Assembly: GCF_019059575.1 (NCBI RefSeq)
Contig: NW_024881622.1
Coordinates: forward strand, 434,001 to 498,000
Length of the DNA: 64,000 bases
Source: Amphibalanus amphitrite
Lineage: Eukaryota > Arthropoda > Thecostraca > Balanomorpha > Balanidae
Reading direction: 5' to 3'
Made by a program: the position numbers and the translations under genes. This document shows, piece after piece, positions 12,401-23,324 of the stretch. A model generated the notes under the pieces. That model ran no database searches. It was not told the DNA's origin and saw nothing but the letters and a program-made list of their open reading frames with translations. Position 1 is the stretch's first letter, and each line of letters opens with the position of its first letter.

Positions 12401-15400
12401 CAAATTATAGGGTAGGCGTAATATTGAATACCTCGAGGGTACTAAAAGTTTCGCCGCAATCAGCCGCTTTTTGCGCGAGTTATTTGCGAAAAACTGAGGG
12501 TAGGAGGTCTGTTCGACACCCTCCTACAAGTGCGAAGGTTAAGGTCAGGCCGTTGACCAATGGCGTCAAAAGTGAACCTCTGTAAGGCCCCAAAATGTCG
12601 CGACGTCGCAGCACCCTTCGTGCCAGGGGACTTTTCAACGGGGAATGAAGCTTATATGATTAGTACTATCTCCCAGAGGCCTCACAACTTGTATGTAGCT
12701 ATCTCGTATTTTTCTTAAGAGTCACCTGAAGTCAGGCCGGTCACGCAACCTCACGTTTATTAATCAATTGGGAAATATGAAAACTGTTATTTTGACGTCG
12801 GGAGCCATCTAAAGTTGTCTCAAGCGCATGAATTCGCGATTTTATACAATTTTTGCGAGCCCCAGCATTCACTTTTCCATTCTTAAAGTTAGGCGACTTT
12901 ATTTATGACGTCACTAAGGTCACAGGAGATTTCACCAAAAAGTCCCGATCAAATTGAGCTAGCGAGTCGGGAAGCCACCAGTGGACTCCGCATCGAAGAA
13001 GCGATATGACCTCCTTGAGTCAGCCTCGTGGCCTGAGTGGCTCTGCTCAATTAGGGGCAAAAAGACGGAGAGGGGTCGTAATCGCCCCCCCCCCCTCGGC
13101 CGGGGTATATGCAGAAAACCCAAAATTCCGTTGAAGGTTAAGCACTGAAGTGATATATTATGATGCGAGAAGGTATAGGTAAAAACAAGTATGCACACGA
13201 GCGGATGTTAATTAAACTGTGTTTGAGGTATGCCCTTTTTATTATACATTCGATTTGCTTTAGTTATTGGTAAGAACAGATACAACCAAGAAGAGCGCCC
13301 CTGAAGAAAAGGTGGCGCACCGGACGGGTGCGATTTTAAAGTCCAAGGTCAGTCGGGGACCTCTAAGTTCGGATCAAGCGCTGCATGTTAGGGTTAAAAC
13401 TTAATAAAAAAAAAAATGGGAGCAAACAAGCATCCCGATTTTGGCAGCATCGTCATGCTTTGTCACGGCACTCATCCACTCCCTCGGCCGAAATATTAGT
13501 TCCTTTTTGTATGAGTTCTGGCATAATCCCGCACATTATGCTGCATGTTGTTTGCCATGAAAAAAGCATGTTCAACTACGTTCTACGCAGTACGCACTAT
13601 AACCTAACCACCATCCCATCATCCACCACTAGCCACCATCCCGTTCTGTGATCCGTTCCACCCCACACGAATCAGCCGAGATACTAGTCAGTCGGGCTAG
13701 CGCTATCCTCCCCTCCCTTCCTGACTGCACAGCGCTAAAACCCAGAGCCGAGACTTCCCGAGCGCGACCTCTGACCCCACGCGGTCCGAAGGGTCGGCCG
13801 ATGCCTAAGGGCGCGCCGCGCGCCGGCCACCCGGATAGCCTCTGCCGAGTCTCCCTTCCATACACCGTTTACTACGCGCTCGATTCATTCATGATTCTGT
13901 GTTTCCGCGTCCCTCTCGCTAGGTGGCACCATGGATGTCATAGGCGACCCCAGGAAGATTGCGGCCAGAATACCCCAAACGGCAGAAAATGAGGTTTTTG
14001 GTGGATATCTCGGAAAGTATTTGGCATACAACGATGAAATTTCACAGTCTCGTGGTAAATGTGCATACACATAATCCGGGTTGATACTTATGCATTTAAA
14101 CATTATATAGGACCAGATATGTCCGAAAAAGCAAAACCAACAAGACTTTTACTGGAGAGCCGTACCATGGCGTGGTTTAGGTAGCAAGAAACACAAAATC
14201 GAGAATTATAATTGGCAATTCCAATTACTACTTAGCCAGGAACGACTAGAAGTGTTTTCACCCGTATATCTGACAGGTTTACGCGTTACAGGTAGTAGGT
14301 TGCAGGCCTTACGTGGACATCAAAGGTTTATAAGAAAAGTAATAACTAGGTTCAGTCGGTCAAGCCCGGGCAACTTTTAAAATAAATAGCTCAATTTGTC
14401 TATGGAATAAAGTACCTATAACTCCAGTTTGCCAGTTACAGGACCAGATTAACTTCTTCTTTCTCCGGAGTACCATCATTCGGGTAGCAAGCATAAAAAT
14501 TAGCCTTGCGACCTAACTATCGAGGCAGCGCCCGTTCTTCGCCACCTGAGCCGTCTTTTCAGCGGTCTTCAGGTCACAGTTTACAGAGCACGCTCCAGAG
14601 CCCAGCCGAAACGAAAGCCAGGCATTATCTCCAGACGGTGCACGGGCCAAGCCTCTACTGAGCGGGACTGAATGGGAGTCCATGGGGAAGTAGTTGCGCA
14701 GGTGTGGAATGGCGAGGCTTCGTATACTCATGTAAAGGAGTGCAAAATGACCAGCACCTTAACTTTGCTATAACAGGCAAATAATGATATCGATCTGATT
14801 CAAGTCGAATAGAAGAAAAACTGAATACCGTCGGATCCCACAAGCACGGTCGGTTACGGCCTGCCTGTCACAAGTTAGCCTGTCAGTCATATCACACTTC
14901 CATTGTCGACAGTATTATCTCCCGCACCAATGAAGCTGACTTCTCACTTCTAGCGTAGAAAATTCTGACTTCCTGCACCAATTCAGCTCACCACTCACTT
15001 CCAGCGCCTACAGTTCTCACCTCCTACACCTGGAAGACTCACCTCCAGTGCCAGGAAGCGCACGGTCTCCTGCGGCTTGTCCGGGTTCACCTTCACCACC
15101 TTGGCCTGCTTGAACTCGTCGAGTGCGGCCAGCGAGTGCGCCGCCGTCGCGCCGCCCTTGAAGTTGGGGATCCTGAAACGATCCGAGGCATCAATGAAGC
15201 GGCGAGTATCGCAAGTTAGCCTTTATGCTGTACTAGTAGTTGGTGCTATAAAATACCACTGGACACGTGTAACGTGAAACGGAATGGAACGGATTCAAGG
15301 GAAGGAGTGGATGTTTTGAAAATATCCACCAAACCTTACAGGGTCGCCGCGAGATGTTTACCGGAAAATTCGCAACAATCTAAAAAAGCTGCATTAGCAA

Positions 15401-17800
15401 TTACGGGTAGCAGAGTCGGGAAGTTGAGTACACAATACACAGGTAACAAGACGCGGTGCGCAAGTGTCCATGCAGAGGCGAGGGTGAGGACAGACATCGC
15501 CATGAGGCAAACAGCCGTGAAATAAACACACATACAAACACCCAGTCCATTACTGAGTGCCGGCCGACGGGCTGGCCCGCTCCGGAGGCAGCGCAGGGAG
15601 GGGTCGCTCCCCAGCAGCCGGGTGGTGGCGTGGGATTTCATCACCGGCCACTGGGAGTGTCGACCGCCCGCATCCCAGTCACTGTGCCGCCCACAACCCG
15701 CACAGTGCACAGCCACCCGACCTGACCCAGTTAGTTCGAGAGGGTAGAGTCTTAGTCCACAGGGACATCGATTTAGATTAATCACACTCAGACTTCGCGG
15801 GCGTCACTAGCCGCCACCCATCCGCAGACCCGCCGACACCCTACCCAAACACTGGCACCGCAAACCCAGCAATATAAAGGGGAAGAGTGTCAGTGTCGTG
15901 ATAGCCTAGCATTATATAACCGAGCCCGTGGGAGGGCGATAGCCACGTTTCGGAAAATTCGCTACCAACAGCCATTTGCCGATCAATATAAGGAATATTT
16001 CAAATCGAGGCAGACCATAAGCACTGATGGCACTGCAATTTATGATCTACGTTAGATAATCTTTCAGAAGCCATCCCTTTAGTACTCAGTGACGCATCGA
16101 CATCGACGCACGAGGTCTGTGATGTCATCGTTTCGGACCAACCTGCATGGTGACATCATACCGATGACATCATAAAGATGACGTCACCCCGTTCCGCGAC
16201 AGACCGGCCCTCCCGGAGCCGCCCAACCCTGCGGCAGCCCCCAGCGAGGCTCGGCAGCCACCAACCCAGCCGCAAACACTGCACTCACGTCGTGTGTATG
16301 CCAGGACGCTCGCCGGCGCCGGGTCTGGCATATATTGACCCAACTACATCACGGTCACCGAGGTAGAAACCGGACAGGCTCCGGCAGCTGGTTTTTCAGA
16401 CGACTGACAGTCTAGAATCGAACCACTGGGCACACTGTATTACACAACGCAAAGATGAATAGGTATTCGACACGATGTGATATTGCATAGAATCATTGAT
16501 ACATAGCTAAAGTGTCGATGGAGCCAGACCAGAATTTATTTATTTATTTATTTACGACTTCCGCAGACACTCCACAGTGCAGACGTGGCTATTCTGTGTC
16601 AGTTGTTACAAAGTTAACACATGGGCGGGAAACTTGTCAAAATATCACAGATAGCATCATAGTCATACCTGCACGCTCACATGCACACATAAAAGCTACG
16701 ACAGAACAAGTGCCTTAGCAGCGCGCTTGAAGCCCCGCGAGTCTAGCTCTATGGCCCCCACCGGCAACCGGTTTAGCAGGGTTGCTAAACCCTGCTAGAA
16801 TCTGTCGACTGTCGACAGAAGGCGGATTCCGCGTACGGTTGATCCCACGCTATAGACGGCACTCAGGCTACACAAGTGGCCCATGTGACAGTTCGATCTT
16901 TAAGCAGCGCTTCCAGTTCACCGTTTCCCCGTAACAACCATTAGTGGACTCACTGGAAGTACTACTCGCCTACCATTATGTCCTTCAGAAAACCTGTCTA
17001 CGAAACGTTCGGAAATCACCGACCTAATGCTGTTCCGGGTTCTCCCTCCGCATTTTTAAACGTCAATGAGTGAATTCTGAAATAGTAAAATAACATCGCA
17101 AATTTAGTAGATGATGCTAAACATTCATTTCCTTAGTAATCCGTTTGAACAAAGGAAACCAATATCAGTTTCGATATGTCAAACAGCTCCGAACGATCGA
17201 TAAATGATCTATGTTCAAAGCGTTGGCAGATGGCAGCATCAGGTCTCGACTTCAGTCTCGACTTATGCGGCATTAAAACGGAAAAAACGAAACTGGAAAG
17301 ATTACGATCTCTGTTGCGCGTTTTATCTGCCCAGTGCAGATCAGCTCCACCTCCCAGACATTGCTGATAGGATCCTGTCACCGACCGGCGGCGGAAGCGA
17401 CATCGCGCCCTGGCAGACTCCGTCCCAAAATAGACGACTGAGGTGCCGCGCCCGCGCGGGGAGGGGAAGGCGAGACGTGATGGATAAACATGGCACGAGA
17501 AGGCACACGCGCACACGGAGGGAGGAGGGAAGATGTGGCATGGAATTCTAGCAAGGGGCACTAATTAACTTGTGTAACTTATAGTAATTAATCTGTATAC
17601 AGCTTTGCATTCAGAGCAAGGCAACTTTCGTGAAAAATCGCTGAAAATAACCTTAAGCCTATAGTAGCATGCGAATGGAACAGACAGTTTACTTACCTAT
17701 TATGCACAGGTCTTGGAAACTCTGCCAAATCATTCTTTTCTAAATGGTCCCATACCTTCTTTCTGAAGTCATTTTTGGTGACCAGTGGAACACCAGCCAT
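6455..17800 (-). CDS. MTHFSD: MTHFSD-like: methenyltetrahydrofolate synthase domain protein with two RRMs (6 coding exons)
   Basis: The family joins a 5-formyltetrahydrofolate cyclo-ligase fold to an RNA-recognition motif; its cellular role is poorly known. Coding exons on the minus strand: 17800-17697, 15172-15043, 9841-9640, 9437-9325, 9041-8851, 8612-6455. All have GT/AG borders and the phases join exactly, giving 965 aa. Matches to vertebrate MTHFSD include [15 protein letters not shown] (about 27-41), [40 protein letters not shown] (about 147-161) and, at the exon 5/6 join, AGKDVTL. Human MTHFSD is 383 aa; this one is far longer. Exon 6 encodes an Arg-rich linker, RRM1 (about 389-463), an RE/RS-rich spacer, RRM2 (about 531-604) and a long Ala-Pro-Lys-Glu repeat tail. 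The ATG lies 2 nt after a strong TTTCAG acceptor, so a 5' UTR exon probably lies upstream; an in-frame ATG inside the presumed intron is less likely. Confidence 0.92.
6803..7210 (-). repeat. 21-bp coding tandem repeat (PAPAKAE units) in MTHFSD tail
   Basis: About 19 tandem units of 21 bp encode a seven-residue motif EPAPAKA with variants ([21 protein letters not shown]), about residues 715-850. The four copies at 7119-7195 are nearly identical in DNA, which suggests recent unit turnover. Low-complexity sequence of the same flavour continues to the stop. The repeat makes long shadow frames on both strands. Confidence 0.85.
7539..7764 (-). other. RRM-like domain 2 of MTHFSD
   Basis: Encodes about residues 531-604: TVFIGRLP (RNP2-like), then [15 protein letters not shown] (RNP1-like, with a Phe). 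It is the closer match to the human C-terminal RRM (VYVGNLP ... RRRAFLHY). The shared WKGR(Q/R)G core with RRM1 points to tandem duplication. Confidence 0.78.
7962..8190 (-). other. RRM-like domain 1 of MTHFSD
   Basis: Encodes about residues 389-463. RNP2-like TVIVRRIP and RNP1-like [10 protein letters not shown] follow the order of an RRM, with the WKGR turn also seen in RRM2 and WQGP in the human single RRM. The usual aromatic residues of RNP1 are replaced by Val/Leu, so RNA contacts may be weak. Confidence 0.75.
9843..9972 (-). promoter_or_regulatory. Splice acceptor of MTHFSD exon 3 with a pure poly-C tract
   Basis: On the minus strand the acceptor of exon 3 is preceded by an uninterrupted run of about 18 C (plus-strand G-run 9855-9872), and a second run of 10 lies near 9940. 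The C-run takes the place of a mixed pyrimidine tract. Length slippage in this tract is expected. Confidence 0.5.
10844..12538 (-). mobile_element. Older TTAA-type element (copy 3), split by copy 2
   Basis: Runs 10844-10996 and resumes at 11885-12538, ending next to TTAA at 12539-12542. Both parts are reverse-complement relatives of copies 1 and 2: CCCTCGCCCATATTGGTGTTTT opens it, and the second part follows the copy-1 interior in reverse order to a G-poor hairpin and GCGAAGG. It is clearly more diverged than copies 1 and 2, hence older. The left TTAA has decayed. Confidence 0.8.
10997..11884. mobile_element. TTAA-flanked MITE, copy 2, nested in copy 3
   Basis: TTAA at 10997-11000 and 11881-11884 bounds 880 bp. 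Interior sequence is very close to copy 1 over most of its length. Left hairpin core is TTGATGCAA; right core is TCCAACGGA, so the two ends do not match each other. It sits in the TTAA of the older element: the flanks CCCAATT and GGTCCTAGG reconstruct the uninterrupted site that survives inside copy 2 itself at about 11710-11735. Located in MTHFSD intron 2. Confidence 0.9.
12543..13141 (-). mobile_element. Diverged fragment of a TTAA-type element
   Basis: Ends in AAGG followed by TTAA at 13138-13141, with a C-run hairpin region at 13085-13096 and TGCTCAATTAGGGGCAAAAAG, which matches the subterminal part of copies 1-2 in position and sequence. It abuts copy 3, so copy 3 may have entered this older member. 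The other half is not firmly found. Confidence 0.5.
13142..15042. other. Rest of MTHFSD intron 2, nothing coding seen
   Basis: Intronic sequence between the TTAA-element cluster and exon 2. No homologous frame, RNA gene or bounded repeat is seen. Confidence 0.5.
15173..17696. other. MTHFSD intron 1
   Basis: 2.5-kb intron between coding exons 1 and 2, bounded by GTAAGT and TTTCAG on the minus strand. A short (TTTA)n run lies at 16535-16554. Several GC-rich patches (15540-15730, 16190-16320, 17380-17480) have no recognisable product. Confidence 0.6.
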
Positions 17801-17802
17801 AA

Positions 17803-19039
17803 CTGAAATGAAAAAAATCATCATTCTCAGCAACACAGAAACAATACCTATCACCATCACAGAGAAACGTTATATTGAATATTGCATGATGACAAGACAT
17901 GCAAGCTAAGAAGTAATCATGCTTATGTACAAGTAAAATTCACCTAGGTAATAACTGATGAAGCAACACAATGCTGTTTTAAGCAGCTTGTTATGTCAGG
18001 GTCCCAGTCAAGAAAGCAAGAAATATATATTTATTCTTAAACATGTCAGTTTCTTTTCACAAAATACCTATGTAGGGTAAGGGTCAGCATGACACACAAC
18101 CTAGCATAAATAGCACTAGTTTGTAAAGTACCTGAATATGAGGATGGAGAAAGAACTAGATAGGTAGGTACAGTCAGGACACGGAAAACTTATTTCAATT
18201 CACATCAAATATTAACACAAGAGCAAAAGTATGCTCAGACTCTTGGCAAAAACATCCCTCAATCCAGTAATGATTTACTTCACCTTAAAATGAAATTAAA
18301 ATGTTCATGAGGTTGGTGTTCATACAATGTTCATACATTGCATGCAATAAGAGATTAAAAAATAAAGTTAGAAAATGTAAATTATACTTAGTAGGCAATA
18401 GGCACCCCAGTCCTTCATCCATAGCAAGAATCACTGAAGTGTTAATGCAATCTTGAAAATGAAGTTTTATCTACAGTCTACACTTAGGAGTTAGGACCTA
18501 CAGTCCTACCTACAGTGTCGCAAAATCAGATAAATGGGAAACAACATTTGTTTGTTTTGTTGGGTTAGACCCTTTTGGGCTGACAAGACCATTTCAGAGC
18601 CAGAAGGATGATAGGAATTAGGGGGAGACATTGGTCTGGGCAGACACCCTAGAAAGTCTGAGCCTGTCCAGATGGACAGGCCGTCCAGCCCCCCCCCCCA
18701 AGCACTCCCTGCGGCCAGCTACAGGGTGCTCTCCCTCAGAATCAGCAGTGCCGCTCCAAGAGAGCAGCTCACAAGCGATAAAGGTGCCTGTCCAACCCGG
18801 AGTGCGGTGTGGAGGAGAAGGATTTCAGTATCCTGAGGATGGAAGCAACGGAACGGAGGAAACAACATTCAAAGGAAAATCCTTTTAATCTCTCATCTTG
18901 AGTTTCAAGTGCAATTTTTCATTCCATGAGAAAAAGCGTTTTGATTTGCATGGATGGTCGTTTTAAGTCCTACATTCTAATATACCATGCTAGTATACAA
19001 ATTCATGCCCTTTTCCATTCTTTTTTGGCCTGATCTTAC
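17803..19039. other. MTHFSD 5' flank, no exon identified
   Basis: AT-rich stretch upstream of the first coding exon. A non-coding first exon and the promoter of MTHFSD should lie here or beyond the LINE; I cannot place them. Confidence 0.35.
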
Positions 19040-21838
19040 TAACACCTTACCTTACCTTACCTTCACAGTGATCGGGAGGGAAAAGGCCACTTGGCCTGGA
19101 GATCCCGTTCTCATCGAGCTCTAGGACTAGGACAGTCTGGGCTCTTATGGGTATGGAATGTCATACTTCAGGCTTTTCCAGTGTTCGTCCAGCCTGGCCT
19201 TGAACTGATTGACGCTGGTGGCAGACACTACAGAAGCTGGCAGAGAGTTCCAGTCATTCACGACTCTTGTGCTGAAGGTGTTCCTCCTCGTGAGCGTTCT
19301 TGCGTTCGGTTTCTGCAGCTTCCACTGATGTCCCCTTGTGCGGTCGGAGCTGTGTCTGGTCGGAAGCGCTTCAGGAACCACTGACATGCCACCATGGAAC
19401 AGCTGAAACACTGTCACCATGTCCCCTCGGCGACGACGATAGTACAGCGACGGTATGTCGAGACGGCGCAGACGCTCGGTGTATGGGAGATGTCTGATGG
19501 TGTCAACCATGCGAGTCGCTCGACGTTGTACCCGCTCCAACCGTTTCTGGTTGACTCTGCCAAATGGCCCCCATACAATGTTGCCGTACTCGAGGAACGG
19601 TCTCACCACAGACTTGTACAGCAGAGGCAGCGTGATCACGTCGAGGGTAGCAAATGAGCGCCTCACAACAGCCAACATCTGGGTCGCTTTTGCAATGGCA
19701 GCAGCAGTTTGTTGGTGGAACTTCAGGTTCTCGTCGATAATGATGCCCAGATCCCTCTCTTCGCTCACGCTCTCAATCGCGGCGTTATCCAGTAAGTATG
19801 TGTGCTCAGGATTCAGACCTCCGACATGCATCACTTTGCACTTCGACACATTGAAGGGCAACAGCCACTTCTTCGACCAGTTGACCAGAGCGTTGATGTC
19901 AGCTTGAAGGCCGGCAGGGTCACCTGTCACACGACGGTAGAGTTTTGTGTCGTCTGCAAACAGCTTGACACAGCTCGACACTTGCTGGGGCATGTCATTG
20001 ACGAAAATCGTGAAGAGGGCGGGACCAAGGACAGATCCCTGGGGGATACCGCTGGTGACGGGGACCCAGCCAGACCTCGATCCCTGCAGCACAACCCTCT
20101 GAGTACGACCAACAAGGAAAGCCTCAATCCAACTCAGCAGCTTCCCCCCGACTCCATAGGCGCGCAGCTTACTGAGGAGTCGCTGATGCGGCACCGAGTC
20201 GAAGGCTTTGGCAAAGTCGAGGTATACGACATCAACTGGGTCACCATCTTCCAATGCAGCACTCCAATCTTCCATCACCTCCAGTAGCTGACTGGAACAT
20301 GATCTCCTCGGGAGAAATCCGTGCTGAGCCGCATGCAGCAGTCCACTGTCCGTGAAGTGTTGAAGAAGATGGTCGCGAATGATGGACTCGAGCACCTTTG
20401 ACGGAATGGAGGTAAGGCTCACTGGTCGGTAGCTCGCGGGGTTTCTGCGGTCGCCTTTCTTGTATATGGGGACTACTTCGCCAATCTTCCAATCAGAGGG
20501 GAGACTTCCTGCTTCCAGTGACTTTGCAAATAGCAAACTCAAGGGTACGGACAGGGGGCCTGCAGACTCGCGGAGCACTCGGGGATGAATAGCATCCGGC
20601 CCTGGCGAGCTAGTTGGCTTCAAGACCGCCAGCTTAGCCTCAACTTTCTGTGGCGATACATCCACGTCAACCAGTGGGGGTCCCTGGAAGTTGCATGGCA
20701 GAGCTGGGGGAGGCTCAGCTCCCTCTGAGGTGTAGACGCTGGAGAAGAACCTGCTTAGTACTTCAGCTTTTGCTCGGTTGCTGGACACAAGCTCACCGTT
20801 GTCATCCATCAGGTCTTCAACACGGCACCTAGTACGCAGCCTAGAGTTGGCGTACCCCCAAAATGCTTTGGGGTTCTGTCTGAGGTTCGATGCCAGCTTT
20901 GACTCGTGGTCCCTTCGAAGTTTTCTCGTCAGGCCCCTAAGCTGATTTCTGCACCTCACAAACCGGGCATGATCCACGTTGTCGAGAGTTTGACGGTAGA
21001 CGCCCCACAGCACCTGCTTCCTCTTTCTCAGCTGCATCGCCGCCCGATTCATGTAGAGGTTCTTCCTGGAGTGGGCGCTTCTCTTGACCGAACAGTCTTC
21101 AACGTCTCCGGCGATTTGCGACTTGAACGATTCGTATGCTTCTTCCAGGTCCAAGTTTCTGATATCATCCCAGTTTCGTGACCTCAGGACACCTGCAAGG
21201 CGCTCGTAGTTGATGTGTAGAATCGGTGGGCGGTGTGAGGTACACACATCCGCATAGCAAACAACAGTAAATTTCAGGACAACATGATCGCTTCTGGCGA
21301 GTCCAGGAAGGTGCTCGAGATTACGAATCATGCCTTCTTCGTTGGTTAACACCAGGTCCAGTACATTTGGAGTTTCACCCAATCGAAATCTAGTAGGAGA
21401 GCGGACGTGCTGGAAAAGGAAGCAGTCATGTATCGTGTCGAGAAAAGTTTGAGAAAGATGGGTGTCAGGTGCGTTGGATGCTTCAGTTTCCCAATTGATC
21501 TGGGGAAAGTTGAAATCTCCTACAATCACCAGATGAGAGTAGGACATCGAACTTGCCTGTCGAATGAGCTGACCCAGGTGAGTGGCATGCTCTTCATCAG
21601 ATCTTGACGGACTGCGGTAAACACATCCCAGCAGCAGACAGTCACTCCCAATCAGTGACAGTCTAAGCCACACATGTTCCACTGACGATGAGCTGAGAGA
21701 GACTTCTGACACCCTGAGATAATCAGCTGCGTAGATGCATACTCCTCTTATGCCGCTGCATCCAAGATTAGGAGATGATAGCGAGAAATTGGTGTAGAGT
21801 GTGTACCCAGGTATGTTGAGGAGAGCAGTTAACACCTT
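19040..21838 (-). mobile_element. 5'-truncated CR1-like LINE with open reverse transcriptase frame
   Basis: Minus-strand LINE. The 3' end is a short (GTAAG)n tail at 19049-19072, as CR1/L2-type elements often carry. The same nine bases, AAGGTGTTA on the minus strand, flank both ends (21838-21830 and 19048-19040) and look like the target-site duplication, though the tail repeat overlaps it in part. The 5' end is cut inside the endonuclease domain and ORF1 is missing. The open frame over its whole length implies a recent insertion in the MTHFSD-ACTL6A spacer. Confidence 0.85.
19145..21829 (-). CDS. LINE endonuclease (partial)-reverse transcriptase, CR1-like
   Basis: About 894 codons open to a stop, truncated at the amino end. 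Endonuclease motifs: VIVGDFNFPQINWE and, later, the ARSDHVVLKF histidine motif; the amino-terminal catalytic part is lost. Reverse transcriptase motifs in order: VPIYKKGDRRNPASYRPVSL, QHGFLPRRSCSSQLLE, YLDFAKAFDSVPH, SGIPQGSVLGPALF and KLFADDTKLY with the catalytic Asp pair. The carboxyl end has VVNDWNSLPASVV and FKARLDEHW, typical of the CR1/Rex1 side of the jockey superfamily. No start codon of its own is left, so no full protein is expected. Confidence 0.9.
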   Translation of the reverse strand, partial: TALLNIPGYTLYTNFSLSSPNLGCSGIRGVCIYAADYLRVSEVSLSSSSVEHVWLRLSLIGSDCLLLGCVYRSPSRSDEEHATHLGQLIRQASSMSYSHLVIVGDFNFPQINWETEASNAPDTHLSQTFLDTIHDCFLFQHVRSPTRFRLGETPNVLDLVLTNEEGMIRNLEHLPGLARSDHVVLKFTVVCYADVCTSHRPPILHINYERLAGVLRSRNWDDIRNLDLEEAYESFKSQIAGDVEDCSVKRSAHSRKNLYMNRAAMQLRKRKQVLWGVYRQTLDNVDHARFVRCRNQLRGLTRKLRRDHESKLASNLRQNPKAFWGYANSRLRTRCRVEDLMDDNGELVSSNRAKAEVLSRFFSSVYTSEGAEPPPALPCNFQGPPLVDVDVSPQKVEAKLAVLKPTSSPGPDAIHPRVLRESAGPLSVPLSLLFAKSLEAGSLPSDWKIGEVVPIYKKGDRRNPASYRPVSLTSIPSKVLESIIRDHLLQHFTDSGLLHAAQHGFLPRRSCSSQLLEVMEDWSAALEDGDPVDVVYLDFAKAFDSVPHQRLLSKLRAYGVGGKLLSWIEAFLVGRTQRVVLQGSRSGWVPVTSGIPQGSVLGPALFTIFVNDMPQQVSSCVKLFADDTKLYRRVTGDPAGLQADINALVNWSKKWLLPFNVSKCKVMHVGGLNPEHTYLLDNAAIESVSEERDLGIIIDENLKFHQQTAAAIAKATQMLAVVRRSFATLDVITLPLLYKSVVRPFLEYGNIVWGPFGRVNQKRLERVQRRATRMVDTIRHLPYTERLRRLDIPSLYYRRRRGDMVTVFQLFHGGMSVVPEALPTRHSSDRTRGHQWKLQKPNARTLTRRNTFSTRVVNDWNSLPASVVSATSVNQFKARLDEHWKSLKYDIPYP

Positions 21839-22670
21839 TTAACTCTTATCCCCTTTTTAGAAGAATTCCCCCATTGACACCCATCCCAAGCCAAAATAGG
21901 TACAATTTTGGTACAATCACCTCTACCCATTCACTGGTTTGCTCCTGTCTGTTGTGTTCCAAATTATGTGATGATCAAAATAAGAGATAAGTACCTTATG
22001 AAGAAGAGTACGGGGAAAATTGATAATTATAATCGCAGCACCTCCTCTTTTCAATTCCCAGTCTTATCGCTTATCACGCAGCGTGATATTTACTCTGAAG
22101 CAATTGTTTGCGCCATAAATGCCTAGCAGCATGTGTTCTAGTGATGTGAGTACTTGTAATTTTACAGCTTTTCTGACAGGTACTTTGTTCAGTTTTATTC
22201 TCAAAATATTCTTGTCGCGTGATTTATTTATATTTAATAAGTGTATTTGATTTGCTGAAAGCCATTCAATTCTATCTTCGCATTTCCGTTTTTGTCACCA
22301 GTATTTCATTTTAAAAGAAAACGTTGTACTCAAGTCATCAAATTCTCTATTTTGCCACTCTCTATTACATCTAGCGCCCGCCTGCGCTACTTTTGCCGCA
22401 ACCGGTGTTTCACTTCAATACCAGTGCCTGGAAGGGAAGGTATGAATGAATTTTGTCGTATTTAGTGTTACAACTTAATATAATGTCAAATGATATACAG
22501 TGAAATTATTTTAATTTGTCAAACATCTCTTATTCGTTTCATTTCATGATTTTTATCCATTGTTTTGCCGCAGCCCGCAACTGCTTGATAAATTAAAATA
22601 GGTACCTTCAAATGACAATTTAAATTCATGTGTGGGCTTGTGGTGATTGTCCTTGCATTTTTGGTCAACG
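21839..22670. other. Spacer, partial MITE end only
   Basis: AT-rich spacer. At about 22404 a single GGTGTTTCACTTCA end resembles the terminal repeat of the MITEs at 4961 and 23651; no partner end is found. Nothing else is supported. Confidence 0.4.
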
Positions 22671-22679
22671 CTCCCTGTA

Positions 22680-23157
22680 CTGAACAAAGCACTGGTCCGT
22701 CTGCAGTCTGTACTTAGAGTACTGTTATCAGATATGGGGCCCGTTCAATGCTGCGGACAGGCGACGGGTCGAGAGGGTACAATGTATAGCGACCCGCCTT
22801 GTCCCTAAACTTCTACACCTTCCGTATGAGGAAAGGTTGAGAGAACTGAACCTTTCGTCCCTGCAATACTGGCGTTGTCGCGGCAATGTGATCTCGACAT
22901 ACAACATTATTCACAGTCGCTGCGACTTGAACAAGGAGGACTTCTTCATGCCTGTACTCACAATGTGTACTCGTGGCCACAGACTGAAGATTGCCAAAAA
23001 GCCTGCAACCAGTCGGGTCAGGCGCCAGCACCTTTCAGCCCAGGTAGTGACCAATTGGAACGGTCTCCCTGAAGATGTCTACGCACCTTCAGTCAACAGC
23101 TACAAAAACCGGCTTGACAAGCCCTGGAGAGAACTCCAGTACCAAACAAACCAATAG
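22680..23157 (+). mobile_element. CR1-like LINE fragment, 3' part of RT ORF
   Basis: In several frames the translation follows the carboxyl end of the LINE at 19145-21829: WGPFNAADRRRVERVQ, LPYEERLRELNLSSLQYWR, VVTNWNGLPEDVYAPSVNSY and a last FK-type RLDKPW motif. At least one frameshift lies near 22800; 22837-23154 is open. Old, 5'-truncated, plus strand. Confidence 0.8.
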
Positions 23158-23324
23158 ACCAAGTTTGTTGACACTTCCCGAGCTCGATCAGAAGGGGCTA
23201 CCAGGCAATCCTCGTGCTTCTTCCGATCCCATTAATCAGGTACCTATCAGGTATTTATGCAGGGCTATAGTTGTACAAAGTAATAGGACAAAATAATCCT
23301 GAGATTGCATCTTCTCGAGAAGCT

